In this document: piece after piece, positions 12,070 through 24,000 of the stretch
Layout: every line of letters begins with the position of its first letter
Numbering within the stretch: the first letter of the stretch is position 1
Assembly: GCA_016165875.1 (NCBI GenBank)
Contig: JABBOT010000010.1
Coordinates: 10,216,277-10,280,276 of the forward strand
DNA: 64,000 bases
Direction of reading: 5' to 3'
Source of the DNA: Acanthopleura granulata
Lineage: Eukaryota; Mollusca; Polyplacophora; Chitonida; Chitonidae
Program-made: the position numbers and the translations under genes
The notes under the pieces: generated by a model
What the model saw: only the letters and a program-made list of their open reading frames with translations
Database searches by the model: none
What the model was told of the DNA's origin: nothing

Positions 12070-12241
12070 CCTGATGTGACGTCACCCACGAACACGTGAC
12101 GTCATCAATCGCTGACGTGTATCCACAAATGAAGCTGCCATTTCAAAGTAAATACCTTGCTTAACGTCACATCTGCCTGATTCGACGTCATACAAGGAAC
12201 ATTATCACGTCATACAAGGAATATTATCACGTCACATCAGG
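12070..12241. mobile_element. 172-bp inverted-repeat element (MITE-like) carrying seven CRE-like sites
   Basis: The ends are a perfect 13-base inverted pair: CCTGATGTGACGT at 12070-12082 and ACGTCACATCAGG at 12229-12241. Weak matching extends into the flanking AATTTT/AAAATT. Inside are two full palindromic CRE sites (TGACGTCA at 12077 and 12097) and five half-sites or near-sites (TGACGT at 12113; ACGTCA at 12164, 12185, 12207 and 12229). An E-box CACGTG lies at 12093. Part of the right half is a 22-base duplication. The sites could bind CREB/ATF-type factors; whether they do is inference. Confidence 0.65.
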
Positions 12242-15057
12242 AAAATTTTACGGACACAGCTGAAGATTTTGTTTTTTCAAGGAATGTTCAGTTATATGGG
12301 TTAAATAGTGTTATTCGTCAAAAATCCATTTGAAACACGGTGTTAGGCTTACTCCGTAGGATTTCTTTAATACCATTTCTACGCAATTTGTATTCTGACC
12401 AGAGTAGCATCTTTAACTGTATGGTTTATGGGGCACGATGTAAGCCTTCTTTTGTGATTTGCCGGCAGCAAACAGAAGGCAGTGATGAGAGGTATTTTAC
12501 ACTCAAGCTCATGAAAATAGAATTTTAAAGGGATGGTAAAAATATCCTCACCCAGTGTATAAGAATTAGCCTCGGTATAACCGTCCATGGGAAATTCTGC
12601 AAAAACTCGATTTTTTTCAGGGAAAAGGCCTGCGATTTTTCTCCGCTATTTTAGAATAGAGACAAGTGATCGAAATGATCGAAGCGGGTTCCAAAAGCAG
12701 GATTTGGATAAAAAGGCAATCTTTTAATATTGCTTAATGAAGTCATGCAGGAAAATCGGCTCTCCGTATTAAGGCACCCTTATACATGAAATGAAATACT
12801 TTAGGTTCTGCAATGCCTCAAGCGTTAGTCATCCGAAATGAGAAAATTCCGAAGACAACTCTGTAGACTTAGATTCAGGAAGAAGCAAACCTTCACTCTT
12901 CACTCCAAACTGTCTATACTTGAACACATTGTGCATGATGCCATCCAGGGGAGTTTCTCGGACCATAAGTCGGCAATGCTGGCTAGCAGATTCTCATTGG
13001 GTTTACACTATACGGGCCTTATCATTACCGTACTTACGTCACAATCGGTTGCACAGCATCTTCGCTTCTGGTTTCTAGTGCAATATAACCCTTTTTGATA
13101 CAATTTAAGATGTGCAAGCTATCATTGACTGCTTGCGATTATCTTTCAATGGGTAAACTACAAGAAAATAATTTTAGCCTGCGCCATTTTAAATCTATCG
13201 CCAGCTCAGCCCTGACATAGCAAGTACATAGGGATTGGTGGCCATGGGGGCTTTTTCCTTATGTTATGTGATATGTTTTAAATGGCCCCATGCAGAACAC
13301 GTGCCCTTAATGACCTCATGAAAATCATCGGGGAAAACTTGGAAAATAATTTCATTAGTGCCGAAGATTAAAATCGGTATTTATTCCCACCGGTCTTGTA
13401 AAAAAGGGTTATGACTACAGACTGGAGTAATAAATGCAGACGAAATTACAATAAATCTTGAGCTCGAATGGATATAATATACTGATCAGCCTTGATAGTA
13501 GGAAATGTATCCAGATCTTTGGAGGTGAAAGGAGTTACAAAATATGCCTCTTTATAGCATAAGATGCATGCTGTTCATAACTTCAAGGCCAGACATTTAC
13601 TGGACATGGGTAAAACACTAATCGCTAATAGTCCAAGTGTATGCATCCAATAATTCTTTCTGGACATTTACAGAATAGGCCTACTTGATATTCCACGTAA
13701 CTGCAATTAAGTTTGGACTTGTTCCTCGTACTTTCTTGTGAAATTGCGGATAAAAGCTCTGGATTCTTAACTTTATTATATCATGGCGTAATTGCCATGG
13801 CGACGTAATGCCAATAGTACTGGTTGCCATGGTAGTTTCGTGGACGTAATGTCAAGAATGCTTCGTGAATCGGGCCCCTCTATTGTCGAGCTAATCATAA
13901 CCCCCTCCATACGACATAGGCAGTATGAAGAACTGTATCCAGGGGAGCGATCACAATAGTGCCTAGATCAGTTCTTAAGTGTGTTACAACCGTGGCGAAC
14001 CCGATGGAGCCGTGTTGGGAACATAAATGTTGATCATGCAGATCGGCTTTATAAAGCTTACAACAGAAATAGTCTTATTTTGGCTGCCAAAAAATAAACA
14101 AATAAATAAATAAAAACACACACTGCATCACATACACGTATAGGCTTTCATAATGGTCACCACAGTCGCGCTAAGGGCAATTTGCACATTTCAGCAGAAA
14201 TATCTCTTGTCAGTGTTGCAAGATAAAAACACGTCAACAGCCACTTTCAAATTTCCTCTCTTTTCGGGCATCTCCAGGATAGTATGTACGTGTACCTCAG
14301 TAGAACCGGCATTATATTCATCTAGAATGTGTTCAGTTTCACCATGCAGATTCAATGCATACAGTTTCAACAAATACATTTTCACCGGAGGAACTCTGAA
14401 CCAGGGAACTTTAACACAGAAGCCAATTTCACACAACCAGGACGTAGATTTGGGGTTATAAGAGACACCGGTCCATCAATCAGAGGGAAATTTTCCCCGC
14501 AATTTTCCATGGGCAGCCGGCGTGAGTGGTAAACAGCAGGAGTATAGAAGATGCCTATAAAAGGTTACTATATTTGGAGCTTGATTATTGATTACCATGA
14601 GATGCATGTGCAGAGGGAAACCATTAGCTGAACACTTATTCCATATATATATATCGGTAAATGACGACGCATATTGCTGTATCCATTACAACACGTAATT
14701 CAGTACTGTTGTCCACTGGACATTTCCCTTATGGGCGCGACGGATCCTTGATGCCTTGATGCTGCTCCCAAATCTTAATATAAGGCCGCGGTTATGGCCG
14801 TGGGATGAGGGACGGGCAAGCCAGCGGAAGCAATGACGTGTAATCCATGTGTGAGGAAGCTTGACAGAGCAGAGAACGGGTTACAACACTGGCCGGGTGA
14901 CAGCCGGATCAATATTAACAATTAGGCTTAACCTAAAGACTTGAATGGCTCTTAGACGAATTCCCTCAGTGGAAATATATTAAAGCTATAAATATGACAC
15001 AATCTGTTCAGTTCTGAAATGTCAAGGGCCCGGATTGATTTACCGGCTGATGATATG
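12242..15057. other. Long tract, one weak candidate exon only
   Basis: CpG content is normal and there are short AT-rich patches and an A-rich stretch at about 14090-14116 (AAATAAACAAATAAATAAAT). Open frames at 12340-12588 and 12838-13098 show no domain or splice context. The only stretch I would single out is the minus-strand candidate exon at 14296-14395, listed separately. Confidence 0.4.
14296..14395 (-). CDS. Weak candidate internal exon, unknown protein
   Basis: On the minus strand CCCTGGTTCAG precedes base 14395 and could be an acceptor. CTGAG followed by GTACACG after base 14296 could be a donor. The 100 bases between them are open in one frame, one base plus 33 codons, starting VPPVKMYLLKLY and ending EYNAGSTE. 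The residue mix looks protein-like, but I recognise no family, no neighbouring exon was found, and the plus strand is also open here. Chance is quite possible. Confidence 0.2.
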
Positions 15058-15335
15058 TGGCCTAGGGGATTGAGTGTCTGCTTTGTAAACGGTTAATCCG
15101 ACGTTCAGTCCCGACTGGAGTATCTAAGACCTTAACATGGGTAATGTTGCCATCAACTCGCTCGATACTCAGCATAAGAGGAATAGTCCAAGCACTAGCC
15201 ATACCCGGGTTGGAGGTCGTGTCTGGTGTCTTCAGCGTGGCATTCCAGTGAGGCAGCACTATATATATATGTCAGCATTGAATTCGGCTTGCTACAAGGA
15301 GACACTTCTGTGATATGACCGACGTAACGTGGAGA
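15058..15335 (+). mobile_element. tRNA-derived SINE, family A, old full-length copy
   Basis: A degenerate tRNA-like head contains TTCAGTCCCGACT, a B-box remnant. The body reads AAGACCTTAACATGGGTAATG, then GTCTGGTGTCTTCAGCGTGG, then CATTCCAGTGAGGCAGCACT. It ends with TTCGGCTTGCTACAAGGAGA and ATATGACCGACG. The body matches the second copy at 36388-36640, which has a much better preserved head. The ORF-like stretch on its minus strand (15062-15259) is a repeat artefact. It sits directly next to a family B SINE. Confidence 0.75.
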
Positions 15336-15345
15336 GCAACATTAA

Positions 15346-15535
15346 GTTTATTTATTTATTTCCTTGGTGTTTTACGCCGTACTCAAGAGTATTTCACTTA
15401 TTCAACGGCGACCAGCATTATGGTAGGAAGAAACCAGGCAGAACCCGAGGGAAACCCACGACCATCCACAGATTGCTGGCAGACCTTCCCACGTACGACC
15501 GGAGAGGGAGCCACATTAAATCCCATTAAAACGAA
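15346..15535 (-). mobile_element. tRNA-derived SINE, family B, 5'-truncated
   Basis: The plus strand shows TTTATTTATTTATTTCCTTG, GTGTTTTACGCCGTACTCAA, ATTTCACTTATTCAACGGCG, GGAAACCCACGACCATCCAC and CAGACCTTCCCACGTACGAC, ending at the GGAGAGGGAGCC motif. The tRNA-like head is absent, as expected when reverse transcription stops early. It begins within about 15 bases of the family A SINE before it. Confidence 0.88.
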
Positions 15536-15737
15536 CAACACACAAAGCGATAACGGGCTTTTGATTCAAAGTGTACTAAAAAGCAAACTCTTGAATTGTT
15601 AAATGTCAGTTAATAACAGTTTTGAATTTTAGCCTAAAAATTAAAGCTTAAAAGTTAAGCGAATGACCAGATAAATTGTTTTTGACTGTTCTTTGCTCTA
15701 TGTTTCATAACCAAACCATACACTCAGTTACGTACAT

Positions 15738-15848
15738 CACGGTGCCATAATGCTGGCCGACGTCGTATAAGGGAAATACTCCTCAGTAGGGCAAAAACAC
15801 AAAACAAATCAAATAAATAAGTAAATACATAAATAAATAAATTTGACA
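15738..15848 (+). mobile_element. tRNA-derived SINE, family B, tail fragment
   Basis: CCATAATGCTGGCCGACGTC, GTATAAGGGAAATACTCCTC, then an A-rich tail CAAATCAAATAAATAAGTAA. The orientation is opposite to the copy at 15346. Only the 3' end of the element is present. Confidence 0.8.
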
Positions 15849-16865
15849 GTGTTTGTATCGTATTATTTATAGTTCATTATTCATACTGCATTGTTTGTAT
15901 TACATTGTTTATACTTCACCGACATTCTGTTTCACTATTAACTCCACCACGGTGAGTATTTAATAGCTCACTTCTGTTTGCTGCTGTGCGTTGGTTTCTC
16001 GAGACATTTATACATGAATTTCAACTAAAATTGGAGAGACTACGTAAACTATGGCCAATTGCGGAGGATAGAAATCCCTACACAGTAGTGGACACATCTC
16101 TGACCACTGTCATTTAGGGAGCGTGTGGTATCGATCAGCAGAAGTTCTAATACAAAAAGGCCTGTATGAGCCGGATAAATGTCGCCTACTGTGTTGTTCA
16201 AGGCAATATCACTTCTACATGACGCCGATGATTCGATACAAATGCTGGGATTCCGTCATGCTTGTGGCCTATTCGTACATGCAGTACGACCACAAAGGAA
16301 TTGGAGAATATAAGAATGGGTTGCAGGCCTTATATAACCGTTTCACCCAACTCCTCCTACTCTCGAATAAAGCATAGTCTGTATTTCATATAACACAGGA
16401 TAATTTGAATGATATATTTAGACTGAAAATTGCCCGGAGGATCGCTTCCGTCTGCACTGTTAAGTTGTCATCGATCGACATTGAGCCTTACATATGGAAG
16501 TCGATATTTGAAGACCTTTCAGCCTAATTTGGCAGGTTAGTGAAGATTAGATTTCAGCAAGAAGTCAATGTAACTCTTATGACCGAGTGGTGTTCACAGC
16601 TACGTAGCAAACACTATAGCCTGTGTCTTTTAACCTATCGCCTGTCTTAGCTGTCTTTAAAATCAGCAACACACGCTCTACTCGCCCATACAGAGCCGTA
16701 AATTGCCTTCGCAATCATATTACATTTGCTGGAGAATTTATACTTAAATTCAGACGGTTGTATCTCGGCTGTCATGTCGGGAAGTGTTGTTGAAAGGCAT
16801 TGTCCATACCTAATGATTCATGTCAACTTTAATTCAACTCAATATTTCACTACACTGGTTGGTGT
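15849..16865. other. Non-coding stretch, nothing recognised
   Basis: An 84-codon frame at 16123-16377 (plus) has a reasonable residue mix (SAEVLIQKGLYEPDKC and others), but I know no family for it and see no clear splice sites. I do not call it a gene. Confidence 0.35.
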
Positions 16866-17700
16866 CCTCTATAATGCACCTCACAGGATCTTACTGTGTT
16901 AGTTGGTGTCCACCCTAATTCAGCTCACAGCATCTTCTTGCGATGGTTGACGTCCTCCCTAATTCAGCTCACAGTATCCTCTTGCAATGGTTGGTGTCCA
17001 CCCCAATTCAGCTCACAGTATCTTCTTGCGATGGTTGGCGTCCACCCTAATTCAGCTCACAGTATCTTCTTGCGATGGTTGGTGTCCACCCTAATTCAGC
17101 TCACAGTATCTTCTTGCGATGGTTGGTGTCCACCCTAATTCAACTCACAGTATCTTCTTGCGGTAATTGGTGTCCTCCCCAATTAAGCTCACAGTATCTT
17201 CTTGTGATGGTTGGTGTCCTCTCTAATTCAGCTCACAGTACCTTCATGCGATGGTCGGTGTCCTGCCTAATTAAGCTCACAGTGTCTTTATGCGATGGTT
17301 GGTGTCCTAATTCACCCACAGTATCTTACTGTGATGGCTGGTGTCTTCTGTAATTCAGCTCACAGTATGTTCTTGCGATGGTTAGTGTTCTCGGTAATTT
17401 AGCTCACATTATATTCCTGCGATGGTTGGTGTCCTCTGTAATTCAGCTCACAGTATGTTCTTACGATGGTTAGTGTTCCCGGTAATTTAGCTCACAGTAT
17501 CTTTTTACGATGGTTGGTGTCCTCTGTAATTTAGCTCACAGTATCTTTTTACGATGGTTGGTGTCCTCTGTAATTCAGCTCACAGTATTTTTCTGCAATG
17601 GTTGGTGTTCTCTCTAATTCAACTCACAATATTTTCTTGTGATGGTTGGTGTCCTCTCGAATTCAGTTCCTAGTATCTGTTTGCGATGGTTGGTGCATGT
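16866..17700 (+). repeat. 44-bp minisatellite, about 19 copies
   Basis: The unit is close to GATGGTTGGTGTCCTC, TAATTCAGCTCACAG, TATCTTCTTGC. Copies in 16980-17160 are the most alike; those at both ends are more diverged, the usual picture for an array that grows from the middle. Because 44 is not a multiple of three, frames are open only in pieces, giving chance peptides with repeated SAHSIFLRW and QLTVSSC. Confidence 0.95.
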
Positions 17701-19315
17701 TATTGTCTTGGTTGAGGGCCTGGCCTCTGATTTGGACACTTCGCTTGGTGCTCTCCCTAGTCCCTAGCACATGTAATGAGATATGTCAGGTAGTGGAATA
17801 TACTTCCCACGGACTAATTTCCTATGCAGCTCCACTCTAATCATCTCGTTGGTGATGCCCGGACTTATGTCAGATAGCGGTATACCTGATGTGCTTTGAG
17901 CGCTCTGCAAAATCCTCTCTTATGTCACAATTTGTCATTTCTGGTTAACACGTCGACCAGAAATGTCACATCTTTGCCACGCTTTTGGCCGAAGACGTCG
18001 CTATGATACTTCCAAGTATCACATGACTTGTTCTTCCTCAGTAAGTTGGGTAGTTATGAGGTGCTTTTCCCCGAGATATAACGACTCCGCCACTAACCGA
18101 ACATACTAATGTTCTCTTGTAATACATGAGTGCAACGTTATATACTAAAACTTGTGTAAGTCGACCATGTCTGGTTTCATGGGAAAACGTCGGTTCGTGT
18201 AATACACTGTGCAACAACAACAACGCTTGCTTCCTTGTACATATATTGTAAGGTGTCACTAATAAGCACTTAAAGTTCTCTGCAAGCAAACAAGGTGACT
18301 TAAGTATTATTTGCCGCATGTTTTACTTTTTTAAATGTCTAGGGAATAGACCTACTTCGAAAAAAAATAACGAGTAAACACGCGTGAAACTTCTGAGGTG
18401 TTATCACTTTGGCAGTTTTCTCACACTTGTGGAGTCAAAGCAAAACTGTTTCCAACTTAGGATATTGTTGAGGGGAGATTTCCCACCAATGAACTTAAAG
18501 GTTAGTCCTGTTTCTGTCAGTTTCGGGAAATTTTAGTGACACTGAAGGAGTTGAACTTCATCAATCAGGCTCTCGTACATTTTTAGCAAATCTGCAAGCC
18601 CTAAACCCTCCCAGTCTGATAGTCCTAGTCCTCTGAGGAAACTTCAGTCAAATTCCTGATAGGGCATGATCGATGAAATTTTTCGCAAATTTGACAAACC
18701 GCTGACAGGGGTCAAAGCCACCCACTAAGAGATCAGTGAGCCCTGATTTACCACTACTTTTGCCTTGTGTGCATCCACCTCCATTTCCTGAAAGACACAG
18801 AGAGTTATACCTGGAATAAAACTTTGAATGATACCATCCATCCAGCAGAAAAAATGAAAAAGGGCAGCCCAGGGGAGCAAAAGACAATATCTCTAAAAAC
18901 AGAAAGGAACTAGCTTCATCCCTCCCGACCTGGAAGCATCAATTGTGGTGTGTAGCCAGCGGTGATAAAACCGGAGGACAGGAAAAGTCAACAGGTACCA
19001 CGCTGTGTCGGATGATACAATGTGGATTAACAGGCGCTAGATACAATGGTGGCTGCAAATTCCTGTGGGTGTTCAGAATAGACAAATGTCGGAGTATTGA
19101 ATAAAAATAACATGGATTGTAAATGGAGATAAAAACTGACCGAGCGTTATGGTCGGTTTTGACAAGTTGTTGGTTTTTAGATGTGTCGGTGTTGACAAGT
19201 TCCACTGTACAACAATGTGCGCACGAAATGATCACCATAAAAGGACAATGAACAACAGACTACACAGCTTAGGACCCAAGTTAATTTAGGCGGAAAAGTT
19301 TTCCCATTCCATCTG
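17701..19315. other. Non-coding stretch, nothing recognised
   Basis: No repeat array, SINE or exon was recognised. Open frames are short and without domains. CpG content is normal. Confidence 0.4.
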
Positions 19316-19319
19316 TAGG

Positions 19320-19640
19320 TTAGTATGTTGGGCGGACGGGTGGACGAGCAGTCGGCAGACGAACGGACAGTCGGTTGGTAGATCGGTCGATCGATCTGTT
19401 GGGACACTGGGGAGGTCGAATGGACCTAGTACCAGTTTGTTGGTTGTTCGGTCGACCCGTCCGTCAGTTGGTAGGTCGGTTGGTCCATCGGTCAGCCGGT
19501 CTGTCGGTCGGCCACTCACTTGGTCGGTCACTCACTCGGTAGGTCTGTCGTGTAGTCGTTTGCTTCAATCGTTCGGTTGTCATTCTTGGACTGCTTGTGC
19601 GGATGGACAGGCAAACGATCGGTCGTTTGGACGGACATGC
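19320..19640. repeat. Degenerate (TCGG)n-like, CpG-rich simple repeat
   Basis: Runs of GGTCGGT, GTCGGTCGGCC and GATCGGTCGATCGATC, together with GGACGGGTGGACGAG, show a tetranucleotide base pattern with many substitutions. Frames on both strands remain open as low-complexity RSVGRSV- and PTDRPTD-type peptides (19437-19742 plus; 19286-19531 and 19464-19751 minus). These are products of the repeat and not genes. The high CpG density shows that this array has not been eroded by methylation. Confidence 0.85.
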
Positions 19641-20880
19641 AGGCGTACATTCTGTCGTCGGTGGACTGTCACATGTTTGGTTAATATATCCAAGCAAGCT
19701 ATTGCTACAGAGGCGATGAGCATTTTTTTTATAGATCATTGAAAAAATCATCTAAATTATTTTTAATTTTATTTACTCGTGACACCATGGATGCGCCTTA
19801 ACGTGCCTTCAGTTTTAGTGGGGACACAGACACATGCGCAAGGACACTGGTCATTAGGATGCTTCTTGTTTACATGTATCGATGCAGTAACGTATGTCCG
19901 TAATTCATGTGTTCACAACCAAATACCATACATGCGTGCAGAGGTGAGTGTCCTATTCGTGTTGGTCGAGAGAGAGAAGTTCGGCTAATGCCGAGAATTT
20001 TCAGCAACAGCCTTTATTCACTGCATTCAGTTTGCAAGTTAGGAAACAATACAGATGAAACAGTGGATATCTGACAGACAAACAAACACACAGGCAGTTC
20101 TGTAACACAGAAACAAAGAAATGAATTAATACCATGAATTACGCTGATTAGTGTCCATAAAAATGCAACCAATAGGTATATATTGGTCAATTCCAAAATG
20201 GAAATAAATGAACTAAACTGTATATAGCATATGGCTTAAAACCACACCCCCTATAAAGCTAACGATATGTAAGCCCTGTAGCCAGTAAATAGTCCTAAAT
20301 AAAAAACTTTCAAATCAAATCTGAGAGAGCTAAATGTTCGTCATTTTCCACAAAACCCCCTTTCAATGACGCACCCGAACAATAAGTAGTTAATCATCAC
20401 AAGTAAACTGTAAAATTAATTAACTGATTTGGTATTCATTTTAGAATTCAACTGAACCCTAAAATTAAAAACATTCTACATGTGCAATCATTATATACCT
20501 ACACTAGTGATCGGAAACAGTAAATGGGAGATAACTCCGAATGGCAAACTACAACTGACGTTAATGGGGGAAACTCAGTATCCAGTACTAAAATCTTAAC
20601 CACAACTCCCTACAATTTACGACAAGTTAATTACTCAAGCGCTCTTACAGTGCAATAAATTGAAAATAATCCCCTTATACTATGAAATATGTTTCATTAC
20701 TATGCATTATATTAACAAAGTATTAAGGCTAGAAAAGAGCGTATCAGAAATTGGACCCTTTTGACACAAATAAAACTGAATTGTGCCACACGTGTTGCAG
20801 TATAAAACTCTCCCAAGAAGAAAAAATGTCTAACACTAAACCATAGAGTGTATGTAGGCTTTCGAAATGTATATATATGT
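19641..20880. other. Non-coding stretch, nothing recognised
   Basis: AT-rich, with moderate CpG content (about 10 in 20201-20800 by eye). No exon or repeat family was recognised. Confidence 0.4.
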
Positions 20881-20881
20881 A

Positions 20882-21060
20882 CCTGAAGAGTGAATCTCAG
20901 CGGCACAAACACACAACATAACCGGACAAATGACCCAGAACAGCGCCAGAGACAGGAACAAGCCTCTCTAGTAATGCGTGATTCTGCTCGCGACGGCAAC
21001 GCCTTCACACAAGGCCGGAAACCGCGCAGATACAAAAAATCTCAACCACGTGTTGTAATT
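20882..21060 (-). promoter_or_regulatory. Possible CpG-rich promoter and 5' leader exon, minus strand
   Basis: A short GC-rich island in AT-rich DNA holds GCGCGGTTTCCGG, GTTGCCGTCGCGAGC and an E-box CACGTG at about 21047-21052. Read on the minus strand it ends with CACTCTTCAG followed by GTACAT at about 20882, which fits a splice donor. A minus-strand frame (20712-21035) covers it but resembles no protein I know. A leader exon of an unknown minus-strand gene is possible. It lies downstream of LYSET and is not needed for that gene. Confidence 0.25.
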
Positions 21061-21080
21061 AGGATTAAATTGTGGGGCTG

Positions 21081-24000
21081 ATTTATCTCGGGCCCTATAA
21101 TGGGAAAATTACATTTATTATTGATCTTTCATGAAAGCTGTTTTTCTTACATAATCAGAATTATAAGAAATAGGCATGAGAAACTCATCACAAACATTTG
21201 TACGTTCCCTTGATCAGGAGTTTAATATGCTTCGATTTTAACGCATCAGTGTTCTACTGACGACACACTTATTACAATGCCTCGCTGAACTGGCATGCCA
21301 AGAACGCCTAATATGCTTCATCCCTGAGCTCAGTGGATCAATCATCATTGCAACTATGGTCTAGTATAGGCTGTTCATACGCTATGTGCTATACTGCATT
21401 TCCAACAACGACAATATCTTACCCTTAAAGTGTTACAACCATTAGGCGTAATGCAATTTCACCTTCCGTGGTGCAACAATTACCGGAAGAGCATTTCCAC
21501 CTCAAAAGCCTTGAAGGATAAAAGTTGGGGGACACAGGAGGCTGTAAGAATATCCCTCCCTCTCCTGCTTATCGTACGACAGAAATCAAGAAAAGGCATG
21601 ATACGACACGAAAAAAGACAAGAACAAACTTGTAAAAAATATGTGTTTTATTTCATTTATCTGGAATAAATTTTGTCCCTTTTTTATAACAATTTTGGGT
21701 GCAAACAACTTCCCCAAAAATAGCTTAGCATCATACTATACATACATACAAATATTTCAACAAATGATTCCAAGCACGCATACCTCTAATAGCATATACC
21801 AAGGGCTGGTCCACTAGGGATGACAAATACAATACAAGTCACATGTTTCACTGGAAGGTGCTTAATCCAATTCATCTTAACCTAATGAACTGCAGACCAA
21901 GTGTTTCAAGATGAAACAGGCGTTTGACCATGTTACACATCTCCTGTCACAGAGATTTGTTCCGCTTTCTGGCAGATATCATGGTTGTAGACAATTCATG
22001 CCTCTGGTACATGGCTGTCTGTTTGAGGTACAGGAATCTCACGATCGTTAGAAAAGGACTATCAGTCCATGTTCATCTCATGTCTCTACAGCTCTACAGC
22101 ATTTTTTTTAAGGACAACTGACTCTGATAATCAATTCCCTTGTGAGCTTCCCCGAACACTTAGGGAACACACATGAACGCTGTAGCAACAGTCTCTGACA
22201 TGATCAGACTGTAAAGCCGCGGAGACATTGGGGGATCATGGGCCTTCTGGGATCTCTCACCAGAAGTGTTGGGAAGATTAAATACATATACAGGAATAGC
22301 TTCAGGACAAATCACCATTTACAACATGCTCAAAAAGTAAGGATTTCTTGGTCAGAGGATAAATAAGACAACACTTGATAAAATAAATAATACTATTTTC
22401 CTTACACAAAGTTAATCAAACCAACAGCCATAATGGCCGTTTTGCGGTTAATTAACGATGTTCACAAATCGTCCAGACTCTGCAGTTATACAGGTACGAA
22501 CGGTAACATGTATTCAGATGGAACTGCTTGTCATCCAAATACAAATCAATCCGTCAGTCAGTTTGTTTACATTAACCCTGCAAAGTACGATATCTCAACA
22601 ACCATAGCGGGTGAGGTTTTGAGTGGTTGATTACCATTAAGCCTGGTATTAGCTTTACTCTAGATTCCCGCTTTATGTTATGTATATAATGTATACATGA
22701 AGATGAGACTGGTAACTACATATGTAGTTCTTACATCTACCAGCCAACTTGGCTCAGTCCTACACCTATTGTATTTTTCAACAGATTATTGTTACACGAT
22801 TCAAACAGTGTTTTGAGTACTACATGTATATAGCGTTAGTTAAATACTGTTTGTCTGTCAAATCCTTGATTTACCCACGAGTTCTGTAAACAAACATTAT
22901 TCCCTGCCAAAAACATTTCAAATGCCCAATGACCAGTTCACAGCTGACAAGCACACACAGACAAACGTACGCACCCATCATCATACGCATGCACGCACCC
23001 ACGTACATGAAAACACCATCCAGACTACACTGGGTAATAATATGACTTCCAGACCACCTGGACAAATTATACATTTGTCTCTAAGAACAAACACAATAAA
23101 GGATCTGCTAAAGCTTCTACAAGTCATAAAAGCAGATTTTCTTCTTCTAAACCATAAACCTTACTTGACGTTTGTGTATCTGAAATGCACAAAACCTAAC
23201 CTGTAACACTGGGAAGAATCCTTCATTACCAAAGATGGAAATTATTGTTCTCTATGTAAAATACATGACTTGTTTAAGGACATAAATGGACAAAATCTAG
23301 GTGCCAGTAGTTTATGCTGAGATATTATGCAAAAGTGTTTCTTTTTCCAACATTATTAACATAGAGTATAGAAATAATAATACAACGGAAATAACTAATG
23401 ACTGAACACTGAAAAACATCCGATAATTAATAAATAAATAAAATGTCATCACACTACTTGAAAATATAACAGTAATTAAAGCTGAATATGGTCCAACTTG
23501 TTTTTTCAATGACTCAAGTATCAAGAGATTTATTCAGAACATTCAGTGCAAATCATTATTTCTACCAGGTAATTTACAATGGTACAATTCATTCCATATA
23601 ACACTATCTTACTTTCTAATGGGTGTTTCTTGCTTGAGCATTACAACAGATTAAATCAAAGGAGAAGAAAAAATTTTAATCTAATGTCAGAAGTACACCT
23701 TTCCTCATGAATAATAGACAGACGCACAAGAAGATTTTACACAGGATAAGAGTACATATAATAAGAGGTTTGTTTGTGACAACTCACAAGAAAATTTTAC
23801 GGTTATTTAATTTGCCTTTTAACTTTCTTGACCAACGTGCTTGATTTGTAAAATTGACACAGAAACCAAACAGTTGAATTTCTGAAAGGATCACAACTTT
23901 CCTTCTATTTCAGAAATTCCAGGGAGATATTAAGCACTTGTGTTCTGAAGAAATAGTGGAATGTTGAATACAGAAAATGTTGGACGTAAATACTTTGCCA

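Noticed and set aside
16123..16377. 84-codon plus-strand frame with a protein-like composition
   Set aside because: I found no family, splice acceptor or donor to support it.
16866..17700. CRISPR-like array
   Set aside because: The repeats are direct and continuous, with no unique spacers. It is a minisatellite in a eukaryotic genome, as are the arrays at 11070, 32579, 34257 and 34985.
19437..19742. Arginine/serine-rich protein (RSVGRSV repeats)
   Set aside because: Translation of the TCGG-type simple repeat. The minus strand gives an equally long PTDRPTD frame.
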